Counted from the stretch's first letter, positions 1 through 14,011 are shown. The stretch is DNA of 64,000 nt from Dromaius novaehollandiae (GCF_036370855.1 NC_088101.1:7013501-7077500), one strand, 5' to 3'. Notes: generated from the letters alone by a model not told the origin. Translations and numbers: made by a program.

Positions 1-3000
1 CCCCGCGACGACTCCCACCTGCCGACAGGAGAACGAGCGACTCCACTCACCGCCCCCCAGAACGCCCGGCTGGCCCTGGAGATCTCTTCAAAGGCAGAGC
101 CCACGGCCCTCGCCTCCAGCAGCCCCAGCACCTTCGCCAGCACCAGCAGGCTCTCGGCAGCCACCTCTGTGCTGGCCGCGTCCTCCAGGCCTCTGAGCAG
201 CACCGACACCACGGCCGCCCCGTGCCTCCGCAGCTGCAGAGCGACAGGCGCATGAACTGCTCACTGCTCCCACCTCTCACCGCTGCTCTCCGCTGCGGCG
301 CCAAGGACGGCACTTGCCGGAGCAAGCCCGGAGCAGACCCCAGCCACAGGAGCCCCAGCCGGCACCCCGTGTCCCCTTTGCCACCCTGATGATGCCAGAG
401 CGAGGAGTGCGGCCTCAGCACGGCCCCGCGCCTGCCTCTGCTCCTCTCTCCGGGCTCCTCAAGCCCCCCGGGCAGCTCTCCACTCCGGGCTGCGCTCAGA
501 GCCCAGGAAAGGCCGCCTCACCTTCGCGGGTGCTCCGCTGGCCGCGTTGCCCAGACCTCTCACGGCCATCTGCCGCACGGTGCTGACGGGGTCGCGCGCT
601 CTCTCCCCCAAGGCCTCTAGGAGCGGCTTCAGCAGCTTCCTCTCCTCCACTAGCTTGTCCTTCATCAGCTGCAATCAAGTCACGTGGCCGCTAGCATCGG
701 CCGCGATTCGCGCCGGGCGAGACGCAGGAACCCCTCCGAGCCCCCCCTGCTCTGCTGCTGCCTCACCTCGGCAAAGAAAGCTGTGGCCGTGAGCCGCAGG
801 TTGGCAGAGGGCGAATCCAGCCAGGGGAAGAGGCTCTGCAGCAGGCGCTGTGGGACGAGCTCTGCACGGAGCAGCACGCTGCGCACAGAGCACGAGCAGG
901 CTCGTGACACGCAGTCACGCGGGACGGCCGCAGGCCGCGACTCCCACCTTCTCCCGCTCCCACGCAGACACCGCTCTGCACCTCAGCAGAGCTCCCAAGC
1001 GCGCAGGAAGCTCCCAGCAGCCCTTTCCCCGGGCGCATCCCGGGCTCTCACCTCGCCAGGAGACACACGCCGGTGCTGTGAGCCCGGGGCTCTGCCAGGG
1101 ACGCCCACGCTCCCTGCTCCCGGAGCAGCCGCAGCCACCGATTGTCCAGGCACCTCGCCAGCACCAGCTCCAATGCCGCCACAAAAAGGCTGGTGAAAAA
1201 ACCCAAAGAAAGCTCCAGGCACAGCAGTTTGGGGGAAGATTTCTCTTCAGCAGAGCCCCGCAACGGCCCCCGGCCGCAACACAGTTTATGGGCAGGAACG
1301 ACCGTGCTGCGGCCAAATCCCCAGGCGCGCTGCCCTGCAGCGACCAGTCCCACCACCTCACGGAGGCAGCCCAGTGCCAGCGGGACAATTGGGTGCTCCT
1401 GCAAGGCCATGGACCGCACGACCAAAGACCTGGGGCACAGGCCAGCCCTGCCCCTGCCCCTACTCCTGCCACTGCCGCTCCTCACCTGCCCGGCATGTCA
1501 GCGCTCTCCAGGTCCCCAACGGACGGTGCCAGCTCCTCCCCCAGCGCCTCGCTGACCTGCCTCAGAAGGCCGGGAAGCAGGTAGGGAAGCAGGCGCTGGA
1601 CCAGTGTCTTCCTCTGCAGCACTGACACCACCTCGCAGAGGGCGTGGGTGATCTGCAGAGAAATCCAACCAAGAGCCACCTGGTAAAACAAGGGCTTTTC
1701 CCACCAGCCACGGCCCCTGCCAGCCAGGGAGCTTTCACTGTCTCCAATTCTCACTGCAGCGACAGCCTTGCGGCCCAGCAGCAGCAAACTGTCCCGGCTC
1801 CCCACACTGCTAACGCTGTCGCCACCCCGGCACAGCACCCCGCGAGGCTCCACGGGCACTCGCAAAGGGCACAAAACTCCCTTGTGCAGAAGCACGAGCT
1901 GGAAAGCAGATGTGGAGTGGCACTAATGCCTGGGCCGCTGACCGTACCGTGCGAGGCTCCAGGGCAGCCTGGCTGCTGCCCAGCTCCCGAGTGCAGCACT
2001 CGCTCCTGTGGCTGCTCTTTCCCGCTGCCCTTAACTTTTCAGTTAAGCACACCAGGATTTGGCACCCCAGGACGCTTCTCCCCAGGCTCCTCCACACCTC
2101 CACCATGTCGCTGCAAGGGAACAGATGCTTGCCCGTAAGCCCGCATCCCCGGGTACCTGCGGCACCCTCACGAGAGGCCAAACGCTCCCCTCGTCTGCAT
2201 CGGGGATGGCGATGCCCAGGTCCGGACAGTGAAACGAGCCCGTGATCCTGCAGCGCTCGCCTTTCCCGGGGAAAAACCACCTGCTTCCGACCGGGACCCC
2301 CCACGCAGGCACACCCCACGGCTGGGTCTGGCAGCAGAGGGAAGGGCGAGTGCACAGACCTGTCTGTGGGCGGGCACGCCTGGAGGAGGCTGTCGAGCAC
2401 CGGCTGTGGGTGAGAGTGGGCCAGGAGGAACACGGCCCGCAGCACAAAGCACCTGCGAGCGCTCTGCCGGGTGCTCCGCAGGCAGGTGTAAAGGAGGTGC
2501 ACGAGTCTGGGCACCTGAAAGGAGGAAGGCAACAAAGAATGGCTCGGCACGTCCTTTCCCCGTCTGTCTTCGGGGCCAACAGCCAACAACAGAGAGCAGC
2601 CAAAGGTGAATGCAAAAAATGCCTCTCTCACCTCCTCCTGGAATATTTGCTCTCCGCAATCCCCCAGGAAGGTGAGCGTCCACCGCTCAGCGGCCCACGC
2701 GCACACGGGCCTGGTGCACAGCAGGCTCTCCACAATGCTGCTCATGAAGCCTGAGGCCTGGCCTCGGGGGAAATATTTGCAAACGAGCTGGGGAGAAATC
2801 AGAAACACGAGCGACCACCTCACAGGCTGCTCAGATGCAAAACTCACGTCCTGACAGCAGCACCCACACACACACACGCACACGCACACGCACACACATA
2901 CATATTGTGGCCCCCACTCTGCACTCCAGGGGCCAGTTACCTTCGCGATGTTGGTGGAGGTGGCCAGCAGAGACTCAGAGGTGACGGCACTGAGCCTCTC

Positions 3001-6000
3001 ACGCAGGCGCCTGATCTCGTTGGTCCAGGGCGCCACGTCTGTGTTCTCGGCTGCAGCCAGGAGAAAGAGGAGTCATGTTTGCGGGGAACCAACCTCCGGC
3101 CACGCGGGTGGATAAGGGAGGACCCAAGGGAGGGTGGTGAAGGCCACGTCAAGCCAGGTCCCCCCAACGTAGCGCAGTGGGTTTGCCAGCCAGGCAAGGG
3201 TCCGGCCGCAGACAGGGACGGTCCCTGGCACTGGGGACACCGTCCTGCCCTCAGCAGCGGGGACAGCTCTGCCCGCTCTCCTCACCTCCTGTTTGGAGCA
3301 GGTGGCCGAGGCAGGTCACTGCCCACCAGCGGGACGCGGCCGACGTGTCGCACGTCAGAGGCCCCAGCAGTCCTGCCAGGGAGCCGAACCACTCGCAGGC
3401 ACGGCCTCGCTGTGGGAGCAAGAGGCAGGCAAAAAGGTCACCGGTAGCCCCGTGGCCGCTCTCCTTCTCCCGGCCTCACTGCCCCCAAGCCGCAGCTGAC
3501 CTGGGGGCAAACGAGGGGCTGCCCTGCAGCCCCAGGAGGCCCAAAACCCAGCGCCTGCCCACACAGAGCTCCCTGTGCATGGGGCCCCCGCTCACCCTGT
3601 GCTCGCATCTCTCTTCATAAGAGCCCAGCACCTGCACGCACACCTGCAGGGCCCTCTCCCGCTCGCATGCGTGGGCCGAGGTGAGCCAGCGCCGCAGGAC
3701 CTGGCACAGGCAGACCTGTCTCACCACGGGCATCCTTCTGCTCGACACCCCTCGCTGGCCCCCTCCCTTCCCAACCCTGCTACCTCCACGGCCCCGGACT
3801 CTCCGGGCGACCCGGCCCGTGGCAAGGAGCCCTTCCCCGTGGGGACCTCCCCACTCCGGGCTCCTGCCGTGGGCAGCATTGAGTTGTGCAGCACCCCTCG
3901 CTCACAGCTGCGGCTGGGGAGAAGCTCTGGCTCATCTAGGGGCTCTGCAGGACACTGCAAGCTGCCTGCAAGGAAGCTGTGGCCGATGGCAAAAGCCTGG
4001 ATCCAAACTTTGGGCAAGGGGGCCTGGAACTAGGACCATTCCACTCTCCGCCAATGTGGGCGTTGCACCTAGTTACAGGGAAGCTCCCCTCCTCAGACCA
4101 GCCCCACGGGCACGATCCCCACGGCTCTGCCCTGCTCCGGCAGTGGCAACACTTTCCCTGCCACGCCGAGGACACTCACCTGCACCATGTCCTCGAAGCG
4201 GATGGGGGCCAGCTCTGCCCAGAGAAGGGCTCCCATGAGCTGGCCCAGCGCTCGCAGGGACCACGCCTGCACACCCTGACACCAGAAAGGGGGACTGAGG
4301 CCGGGCACCCTGCGGAGACGCCAGCGCAGCCAGCGGCTGCCGGAGCATGGGGTACCCGGACCTGGGTCCCCACCGAGGGGCAGCTGAGAAGGGCCAGTGC
4401 CTACCGGTGGGCATGAAGCAGCCACCGCCGTCTGCCCTCTCCTGTCCATCTGCTCCGGGCGACGAAGGCACACGATGCCCTGGCAGCAATGAGCCAGGAG
4501 GTGGCGGTTTTCCTCCCTGCTCAGACGGGGCTTCAGCTTGCTGCCAGCAGAAAAAAGGCACAGAAGACAGAGAGGCCGCTTACTAGCACTCTCCAGGCCG
4601 AGTCAGAGGACAACTGCCCTTGGCCCCATCGACAGCCCCAAATCCAGCACCCGCAGCCCCAGCCAGACCAGCCAGCTGCGCTGGGACATGCAGTGACTCC
4701 CACAGCCCCAGGGACAGACCCTACCTCAACTGCTGCATGGCCACGAGGGCCCGGGGGTGCACCGGGGACTCCTGGGGCTCTTCCTGAATCACCTCCTGCA
4801 AGTCACAGGCAGGCACACGCAAGGTGGGCAGCGGGCAGGGGTGCCGCAGAGCCTTCCCACCCACCCCGGCCAGGGGCTCTGCTGCCAGACCCCGCAGGCA
4901 CCGGCTCCACCACCCCCATGGCTCCCACCAAGGCCCCGCAGGATGACGTGGCAGCTCCCTGGCGCCCGGACACACCACATTCCCCTGCCACGGCCCCAAG
5001 CAGCAGCACCCACGCGCCCCGCCGGCTGGGGATGCGGCTCAGGGCCCTCGGGAGCTTGCGCACTGCCCCAGGAGACCATCGGGCTCTGCACAAACCTGCC
5101 CCACGGCAGAGCCCAAAGCTCCCCTGCGCAACGTCCCCGGCTCTGGGCACTCACCAGCAGGGTCTGCAGCAGCTCCCGCTTGCAGCAGAGCTCAAACCTG
5201 GGGCCGGCGCCTGCAGCCTGGATGGCAAGGCTGATCTCAGTGACGCTCTGCACCAGGGAGAGCTTCAGCTGCGCATCCTGATCCCAGGGGAGAAAAACAC
5301 ACTTGGAGCTCTTCCAAGGCCCCAGGGCTGAAAGAGCAGCTGGGCTGGGGGGGATCCGCCTCCAAGCACAGCACAGGGACAACACTGTGCCCTCCGGGAG
5401 CCCCGCGGAACCCAGCTCAGCACCTGCGCCCCACCAAGGAAACCTCTCTCCCCTCCTGGGAAGGAGCCTCCCACGGGGAGGGGAGCAGCTGCCCAGCTGC
5501 CAGCTGGAAAGACCCCGCAGACCCTGGCCCACGGCAGCAGGGCGAGCAGCACTGGTGCTGGCTGTGACGGGAGAGGTGCGCGTGGCAAGGCCCAGGAGAG
5601 GCCGGAGCTGGCGGCACCCGGCCGGCTCTGCCCCGCGCCCCGAGCACCCACCTGGCAGCCCTCTCGGTAGAGCTGCAGGACATTCGCCACCATGTCTCTC
5701 TCGACACGGGCGAGCAGCTGCTCCCTGGGGGCGCGCAGCGCCATCCGGCCGTACATCACCAGCAGCGCAGCGCGAGTAGCGCGGGTCCTTCTTGCCTTGC
5801 TCTGCCGGGGGGTCGACGGAGAAGCACCGAGACGTCAGCCCGTGGCCCTGCTGTGCCCGGGACCCCGCGCGCTCCCGAGGCGGGAGCTGCCCCGCACCCG
5901 ACCGGCGGCTCAGCTCCCCACGCACCTCCCGGCAGCTCCCCGCAACAACACCCCGGGCCCTTTACCTTCTTGCGTTTCAAAGTCCCCGTGAACTCCTTCA

Positions 6001-6804
6001 CCAAGGACAAGGCCAGCTGGAAGTGGCTCTCGGCACAGCGGGACACAACTGAAACCATGCCCTGCAGCACAGCAGAAACGGGCAGTCGCTCCAGCCCCAA
6101 CGCCCAGCCCTGGCTGGCTCTGCTTTCCCCAGGGAAACGGCCGCAAACAGAACAGCAGCAAGGGCTGCAGCAGGGCACGCAGAGCCCCTCTGTCCCAGGG
6201 ACATGCAGGGGACACGCGGGAAAGCAGGGCGACACGAGGAAACCTCACCTGCGCCTGCCACAGCTCCAGGAAGTTGGCTGCTTTCAGGTGCTCCAAGGTC
6301 TGCTCCTGCACGTGGTGGAGACACCCACAAGCTGCCAGGGCCGTGCCGAGAGCCTTGTACAGGAACCGCTGCAAGAGAAGAGGCCGAGCCCCGCCTGTGG
6401 TGACAGCCCGGCCTGGCCAGAGAGGGCCAGGCCACACTGGCCACACTGTGCCAGGACCTGCCGAGGTGCCCATGGCACCGGCCCCACAGCAGCCAGCGGC
6501 CAGCCTGGCCCCGCCGCCAGCTCAGCACAGAGGGGAGTGCGAGCCCCTTCGTGGGGAAAGAGAGCAGGCAGCAGGGAAACCAGCCCGCGCGGCAGAGCAC
6601 CACCGCCAGCCCTCGCCCCGGCCTGAGTGTCCCCGGGCTCTGCCGCCGCAGCCCTCGGGGCGCACGAGCCACAGCCACGCCACGCAGGGAACAAACCTTC
6701 TCCCAGGACAGGCGGGGAGAGCTGCCCAGCTGCCGGCTCAGCTCCTGGCTCAGGCCCACGGTCCAGGCCTCGCTCGCAATGAGCTCCAGAGAGGTTTGCA
6801 GGAA
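1..6804. repeat. Direct segmental duplication, copy 1 (pair with 19231-26032)
   Basis: Sequence from position 1 recurs from 19231 onward with an offset of 19229-19231 bases. Both copies carry the same MROH exons and introns, differing at about 1% of sites over the first kilobase by eye and by small indels (one C near 745, two bases near 1287). Copy 1 continues leftward outside the window. The match ends at the last bases of the exon at 6697-6804. Confidence 0.95.
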
Positions 6805-9800
6805 CTAGGGCAGAGTGGGAGATGAAGCAAACGCCCCCCTGCCCTTGGCCGGGGCCTTTTGCTCATCCAAGTGGCCCTGGAGACTGCGGGGCAGAGCTCC
6901 CCCTCGCGACAGCCTGCCTCCTCACCCGCCCCTCTTGCAACCTGCCTCTCGCTCTTCCCCTAATGCGCCACTCGAGGCCCCTGGGCTCGGCACACGCCAG
7001 AAGCAGGCGGTGCCACGGCATGGGGCCACGCTGGAGGCCTCTGCCCCAGCCTTCGGCTGCATTTGTGCTCAGCTGTGCCCCACGTGCCGAGAGCAGCTCC
7101 TCTGAGCGGGCAGCACCCACGGCTGGGGCAGGCACCGGGGGCTCGGGACGTGCCCGCACCGCTCAGTGCCCAAACAGGGAGCCCCCAGGTTCCTCCCACC
7201 ACTTTTCCTGCCCCCCGTTTGCCCTATCCAGCAAGGGCCCCCACAGGGACGCTGTACCTTCAGCAGAAGGCTCTCCCACTCGGCCACGTCCAGGGAGCTC
7301 ACTGTTGTTCCTGCAAAGCCCGAGGAAGCAAAGCCCCCGCTGTTATCCCAGCGAGCACCACGGCAGAGCCCGGGTGTCTCCTTTGCAGTCTGATGCCCCA
7401 AAGCCTCAGGCCACCAGGCTGACAAGCGCCCGCAAACCCGGCACCGTTCCCTGCTGCCAGGCTGGGGAGCTGAGGGCATTTTGCTGCCCCCTCCGCCCCC
7501 AGCCTCTCCCTCCCGCCAGCACTTTACCTGCCAGGTGCTGCAGCAGCAGGGGGATGTCTGCGGCCCACTTCGCCCCCACGGCTCCGTGGATCGTGCCGGG
7601 GAGCGCCTGCAGCAGCTGCAGGGCCGCGGCTCCACGGCCACCGCCTGCGTGTGGAGCCACTGCCGCCACCACCTAGGCCAGGGCAGGAGAGAGATGGGCT
7701 CGCTCCTGCCCCAGGAGCTGTGGCTACCCTGCAGGCAGGCAGGTCAGCACTGCCCCGGCTTGCAGCAGGCAGCCAGTGGCTTTGCCCAGGGACTGCCGTG
7801 CCACAGGAGGAGCAGGAGCCCCTGACAGGCACCCTGCGACACGCTCCTGCCTCCTCCCGGGGCACCCGGCACCGGCCTCAGCACCGTCTCTCCTGCCCTC
7901 TGCCCTTGCCCCAGCCACAAAAGTTCTTTCCCCGGGGCCCCGCTACTCACCAGCAGGCGAGCCAGCAGGGCCTGGGGAGCTGGCAGAGCGGCTGTGGGCA
8001 GAAAGAAAGGCTGCGTGAGACGCCCAGCCCCACCGGGCCCTGCCCGCCCCATGTCCCAAGCCCTCACGCGGGGCTGAAGGGGACCCCGGCCGCGCCACCT
8101 CCGCACAGTCCCTGCCGGGCTCCTGTGCTGAACAGCCGCCGCTGAAGGCAGCCCCAGCACGGCAGGAACCAGCCCCTGGGCCCCGGCAAGAGCTGGGCGC
8201 AGCAGCGCCAGGTGGCTCTGCCCCTGCCCCTGCCCCTGCGTGGGGCTGGCAGGGGACGCAGGCACACGCACTGCCCTGCGCCCACCCAGCCTGGCACAGC
8301 GCGCCATGACTTTCTGCTCCCCACCTGGCTCCTCAGACTCCAGGGCCTCAGGCGCCGCCTCCTCTTGCTCCTGCTCTGCCCTGTCCCGTCTCTCGGCCAG
8401 GCTGCGCAGGCAGCGGCAGAGCGGGACCATCATGCCCGTGTACTTGGCTGGCACCACGTACCACAGCAGCTTCGGCCACAGGAGCTGCAGGCAAGAACCA
8501 GGCCATTTGGCACACTGGCGTTTCCACCCCTCCGGTCCAGTTCCCCCATCGCTGCCGCATCTCCGGCACCGGCCCAGCCCCTCGGCCTCGCTCCTTCCCT
8601 AACTCAGCAGCTGTGGTCTCGCCCTGCCTTCCTCCTCCACCTTCTCTCCCTCTCGCCCGCTGTCCTTCGCACCCCTTTCCCCCTCCCAGCACCAGCAAGT
8701 CCGGCCCCGCAGAGCTCGCCCCAGCTCTTCTCAGCTGCGCTGGTGGCTAAGGTGGGGGGTCCCAGCGCACAGGTGGAGGACGACTCACTTTGGCCACCGC
8801 TCCGGCAGAGACATCCAGCGTGCCCAGCACGTGGGCGCACAGGCTCTGAACAGCCCTTTCTTCCCGCGCTTTCACCATGCTAAGGTTTCCCATTGCCTGC
8901 AAGACAGACGCGGGAAACACCCGTCACTGCCCCATCCCAGACCTCGCGATGCATGCGACAGGGAGGCCGCTCCCTCTGGGGCACTGTGGCCGGCGGCCCT
9001 GCTGTGCCGGGCTCCCCGCTGCCAGGGACACCCACGGCAACACGGCACGGCCAGGGCATGGGAGGCAGCCCCGGTGCCGCACTCTGCCCTTACCAGTCTG
9101 CCCGAGGCCCGGCTGAACTCGCTGAAGAGGTGCCCCACCACGTCCCACGCCGAGCAGCCTGGGGCACTGGAGCGCAGCAGCTCCCCAATGAAATGCAGCA
9201 CTGCCCTCCTCACCTGCAGTCACGAGAGGCTGCAGTCACGACCCGGCCCAAAGCCCAGCGGAGCTGCCTTCGCCGTGCTGCAGCCCTTCTGGCTGGGCCG
9301 CGCAGCAGCAGCCCTCACTCCCTGGCCGCCACCGGCCTCCAGCCCCGGGCCCTGCCTTGGCCTGTGGCTATGGCCTCGCCAGGCTCTGCCCGGCAAAAGG
9401 GCTGCTCTGCCCCGGTGGCAGCACCAGCCCTGCCCAAACCAGCTCACCTGGGCCGCGCGGTCATGGCACACGGACTGCACCAGCTTCGCAAACAGGGGCA
9501 GCTTCTCCCTCATGTCCGGGGCTGCAGGAGACAAGGAGAGGTGGGTGCTGAGGCCGAGCCCCCGTTCCTGCAGGGATTCGTCACAGCTCCCCGGCTTTCC
9601 ATACACAGGCGGGACAGAAAAGCAGGGCCAGACTGCGCGTCAGAAGAAGCAGCAGCATCCCAGGGGGACGCCATTTCTCCGGCCTGCCTTACTGACCGTC
9701 AGAGCGGACCAGAGCTTGCAGCACTGCCACGGCTGCCACACGATCGGCCTTGTTCCCGTTCCTCAGCTTGTAGTAGAGGAACTCGATGGTCTCCTCCGGG

Positions 9801-12800
9801 CAAATTCGGGCTGTGGGGAAGAAATCACGCTTGGCATCAGTGAGCAGTGTCTTCCCACTCGGGCAGGTTCGCAAGAGAGCTGCTGGGACACGGCAGTGCG
9901 GCACCAGCTCGCCTCTGCTTACCCTGCAGCACCATGCAGCGGCACAGCTCTGCTCTGTGCTCTGGGCTGGGCGGCTCCATCTCATCGCAGAGCTGTGGGA
10001 ACAAGGCACGTTTCAGAGAAAGCCGGATCGGCGGGGAGAGGGACAGAAAAGCAACCGCACTGTCAGCGCTCGTCTCGCGGGTGGCTCTGGGCACAGAGCC
10101 ACAACCAGAGCCCCGAGCCCCAGGCACACGCAGAGCTGTGCAGCAGCCAAGGCTGCCCAGGAGCCCCAGGCCAGCAACGCGGCACCAGGCCTTACCTGCT
10201 GGTGCACAGCAGTGGCGATGGCCAGATGCCTGGCCCGGGGCACGCGGGTCTGAATGTCTGCCACAGCCCCCAGGAAATAGCTGAGACTCTGCAAGGGAGT
10301 GTGGGAGGGAGGGAGAGGGCGGCTGTCACTGCGAGCCACCCAGAAAGCGAGAAAGCAGCATCGCTGGGAGATGCCGCGGCTGGAACCCACTTGCAGGGAA
10401 ACCCCAGCCCCGCACGGGGCTTCTGGCTCATCCTTCCCGCAGAGCAGCACCGCGAGGTCTCTCTCCTCCACGCAGCCCTGCCGGGATGGCCTTTCCTGGC
10501 ACACTGCCCCCCCTTGCACCTCTCCCCGTCACAGGGGCTGGACGCGGCCCTGGGCGTGAGGGCAGACCTCCTCACACACTCCCAGCCCCGGGAGGCGGCG
10601 CAGCCTCCCCTCCCAAGCCACTCGCCCCAGCCACTCACCACTCCCTCCTGGCCCTCCCGCCATGCTGGTTTCTTCCAGCATGAGCCCAGAAAGCCCCGGG
10701 CCCCCATTTCCTCGTTCCTGCTCCAAGGGACCTGGCTCCTTCCAGCACCCCACAGCTCCCCGACACCTCGCGGCACCCCCATGGCCCCTGGCCGCGCCAT
10801 GTCCCGCACAATGCCTCACCACGGTCACCCCAGAGGGGTCCCAGACTTCCCGATACTGGTGCAGCAGCCAGAGGAGATGCTCCCAGGCGTGCTCACGGTG
10901 CTCCTCCACGTGCAGGAGGACACCCATCATGGCACCCATCGCCCTGAGCACAGCCTGCTTGACCTGCCGAGGGACGGTGACACGCCGTGTCAAGGGCTGA
11001 GGGTCTCTCCAGCGCTCGCCTCCCCCAGACACCAGCCTGCCCTTCCCGCACGGGGGCTTCCCCTTCCCTGTCGCCCCTGGTGAGAAGGGCTCGCTGGCCA
11101 GCACAGAGAGCATTTCCTCCCGGCACCCCCAGCCTCCCCCGTCGAAAGGCCCTGGCATTCGGCCGCTTCCCAGAAGGCAGCCCCCAGTCCCCGGACTCCC
11201 GGCTCGGGGCGCTTTCGCGACCAGCCTGCTCCCTTTGGCCCCTCGCACAGTGCCGCGGACAACCCCACTGCTGCCCACGGCTGCGAGAGCATCAACACTC
11301 ACCTCTTCCTCCTCGCAGCACCGCCGCTTTCTGCTCACGTAGCAGAAGAGCGGGTAAACGTGGGCACAGAGCTGGGCAGGCCCCAGGCGAGGGAAGGCAC
11401 CTTTCTCCCCCTCGCGGAAGTACATGCTTATGCTGCTGCACCACTGCTCCAGAACTGCAGCACAAGAAGGGAAACAGGATCGCACCAAAGTCTCTGACTG
11501 GTGAAGACCTTGCACTGGCCCCCGGGCCTGCTTTAAGCCCAGGCCAGGCTCGCCAGGGCACAGGTTGCAAGGAGATCTGCCTTCAGGGACGCGTTGTGCC
11601 ATGGTCTGAGACACCTGGATGGCAACGCTGCCTTGTTTCTCCCCTCTTCCGCCCCAGCACCACACCTTCTCCTCCGCACAGCCTCGCTCCCTTCCACCAC
11701 TGCCCGCTGCAGCCCCGGCCTCCCCCTTCCCAAACGTCTGCCCCTCAGCACACGCTTGGAGGTTTTGGCTGTTCTTTCCCATGCTCTCCCTTCAAGCCCA
11801 CCAACACAAAGCCAGGCTGCCCTCAGGGAAAGGGAGGAGAAGGGGGGGGAACAAAACTGGGCAGAGCTCGGCCAAAGGTAGCTAAAACTGGGAGGCAAGT
11901 GCGGGAGCAGAGAGACCAGGCAGGGACCCAAGAGCTCCTCAGGGCACCTGCACCCAGCACCATCCCGGCCAGCCCACGGACTCCACCCCCGGCTGCACCC
12001 GCTGCTCCCGCACGTTGAGGGCACTTGGCGGCTGCTGAGGCTGGAGCTCGCCGCAGGCTCAGCCCTGCCATGCCGGCCCCGAGACCCCGGCGAGGCACCC
12101 AGGGCCACCCCGATCCCTCCCCCTCCCCCTCCCCATTCTCCTTCCCCTTCCTGTGGCCCAACCATGGACCCAAAACTCACCGCCGCAGACGGCGCACAGC
12201 ATCCGGCCGCTCCCCACCTCGCTCAGCACGCCGCGCAGGGCTGACAGGGTCGTTGCCGCAAAGGGCACGCACTGCAGGGCTGCAGAGAGGGCAGGGGTGG
12301 GCGACCCTGTCAGCCAGAGCCGCCTTGGCCCGCGGGCTCCATCCCCCGTCAGCGCTGCCGCACCAGGGCCAAGGCTACGGGGCCGCGGGGCTGTGCCAGG
12401 GGCAGGGGGACGGGAGAGCTGCCGCAGCACTGGGAGAGGCCCCGGCACGAGGAGGCTCCTGCCAGGGTGCCCGTGTGCCGGCCGCCTTCCCCGAGGTGCG
12501 TGGGAAAGCCCTGGGCACAGCGAGGGCGATGCAGGGCAGAGCCTGGCGTGTTTGGTCTCTGGCGGGTTCCCTCCAGCCCAGCCCAGACCGTTCTGGGCAG
12601 GGGCAGGAGTCCCGTCTCCCGCCCGGCACCCGCTGCAACCCACAGCAGCAGGCTGGGGGGCCGTACCGTAGCGTGTGGCGAGGTTGCGCAGGGTGATGAG
12701 GACAAACTCCTCCGACGTCTCCTCCAGGGCCTTCAGGTGGCCCTGCAGCGCCGACACCACGTCGCACAAGTGGGAGCGGGCCAGCGCCACCAGGACATCA

Positions 12801-14011
12801 CTAGCCGCCGTCCTCACGGAGGCCGTCCCACCCTGGAAGACAGCAGCTCGCGTGTGGCAGGAGCACGACCGGCCGTCTCCCACGGCTCGGCCTCCAGGCA
12901 GGACACACAACCCGTAACTTGACTCCGACCGTCCCTCGCTCACAAACAGCCCCGCGGCCACCTCTCTGCACAGCCCCGGGCCACCGCCCCAACCCCCCGC
13001 CAGGACAAGTCCCAAAGGCTCTCCATAGGACGGCCAGGCCGGGCGCCGGCGTCCGGGGTCACCCTCAGAGAGAACAAGCTCACCTGGGCCGCTCGCAGGT
13101 CCTCCAACGCCACTGCTATCACTCTGTCCACCTCAGAGCTCTGCAGATGGCTCTCGTCGCCCCACAAGACGCTCTCCAGCTCGCGGTAGGTCTCCGCTCT
13201 GCTGCCCTGGGGACACACCGCACACGGCAGCGATGGGACATGCCGCCCCGCAGCAGCTCCGCCACGCTGACGCCGCGGACGAGCTGCCGGTGCCGCTCAG
13301 CACAGCCGTCGGGAGCAGGCGAGAAACCCAGCACTGGGATTTCCTGACCCCGCCCCCAACCCCGGGGACACCGCCACCTCCTGTGGGAAAGGAGGGCACG
13401 CGGGAGCCTCCGCCCAGCACCACCGGCAGGATCAGCGTTTTGGGATGAGGCGCAGCAGGAGGGCAGAGGTGCCGCTGGGCGAGATCAGCCTGCGGCACTC
13501 GGGGAAGCCAGGGTGCTGCGGGGAGCCCTCAAACCCCACGCAGCCCCGCAGGACGCCCCCGCCTCACCTCGGCGTCTTGCAGCCGGTTCAACAGAGAAGT
13601 CACCACGGTGGCAAAGGTAGCGATGGCCACAGGGACAGACCCGGCCGCCTTGCCACCGTCCTCACCACGCGCAGGTCCCGACTGGGCACCTACACAAGTG
13701 AAGAAACCTGGAAGGAAAGCAACCGAGGGTTTGCATCGCTCCAGCAGCCGCAGGGACGGGCCCCGAGTCGGGCAAACGTCTCCCCAGCCGGAGCATGGGC
13801 CGGCAGGAGAGGCCGGTGGAGCCGGCTCTGTGCAGCCTGGGGAAGAGCAGCCCGGGGCAGTTTGGGGCTGGCCCCAAGCGCGTGACCCTGGCTCTCCCTG
13901 TGCCAAGAACATGGGCACCAGCAGGTCCCTGTCCCCCCCACCAGCGTGCTGGCAGGCGTGGTGCTGAGCGCGGTGCCGGTCCCCACCTCGGAGCGCTCGC
14001 AGCACCCCCAT
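51..14011 (-). CDS. Maestro HEAT-like repeat (MROH) gene A, 5' 38 exons, 3' end off window
   Basis: HEAT/ARM alpha-solenoid protein of the MROH family; cellular role of the family is poorly defined. Exons inferred from GT/AG borders and codon phase (high to low coordinate): 14011-13987, 13689-13568, 13206-13084, 12832-12667, 12279-12181, 11454-11303, 10963-10820, 10288-10196, 9992-9923, 9810-9697, 9521-9448, 9213-9094, 8896-8789, 8484-8325, 7991-7951, 7672-7528, 7310-7258, 6804-6697, 6368-6249, 6061-5966, 5801-5652, 5277-5155, 4795-4725, 4540-4405, 4275-4180, 3715-3596, 3409-3286, 3050-2941, 2787-2632, 2514-2360, 2110-1948, 1898-1755, 1652-1486, 1429-1357, 1212-1052, 878-767, 668-522, 233-51. 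They join without a phase break for 1,508 codons. The ATG at 14011 has A at -3 and G at +4 and gives MGVLRALRGAQSGPARGEDG. Family signatures include AVRGLGNAASGAPAK followed by a HEAT exon ending FEEISRASRAFWGA. The missing C-terminus (about 180 residues by comparison with gene B) would give roughly 1,690 residues, close to the usual MROH1-type length. Weakest borders: exons 3715-3596 and 1212-1052. Confidence 0.85.
2865..2904. repeat. Interrupted CA microsatellite in MROH intron (A copy)
   Basis: CA dinucleotides interrupted by CG steps, in the intron between exons 2787-2632 and 3050-2941 of gene A. The same repeat is present in gene B (22096-22135) and, as GT with a different interruption pattern, in gene C (27135-27179). 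It is a convenient marker for telling the three copies apart. Confidence 0.9.

Noticed and set aside
2157-2247. Possible 91-base MROH exon reading ITGSF...VRVPQ
   Set aside because: Borders look plausible, but including it breaks the phase of the next exon; skipping it keeps the chain open.
8831-11083. 750-codon plus-strand open frame
   Set aside because: Antisense to correctly phased MROH exons; arises from GC-rich composition.
11948-12023. Possible extra gene A exon of 76 bases
   Set aside because: Its length would break phase between the exons at 12279-12181 and 11454-11303, which join correctly without it.
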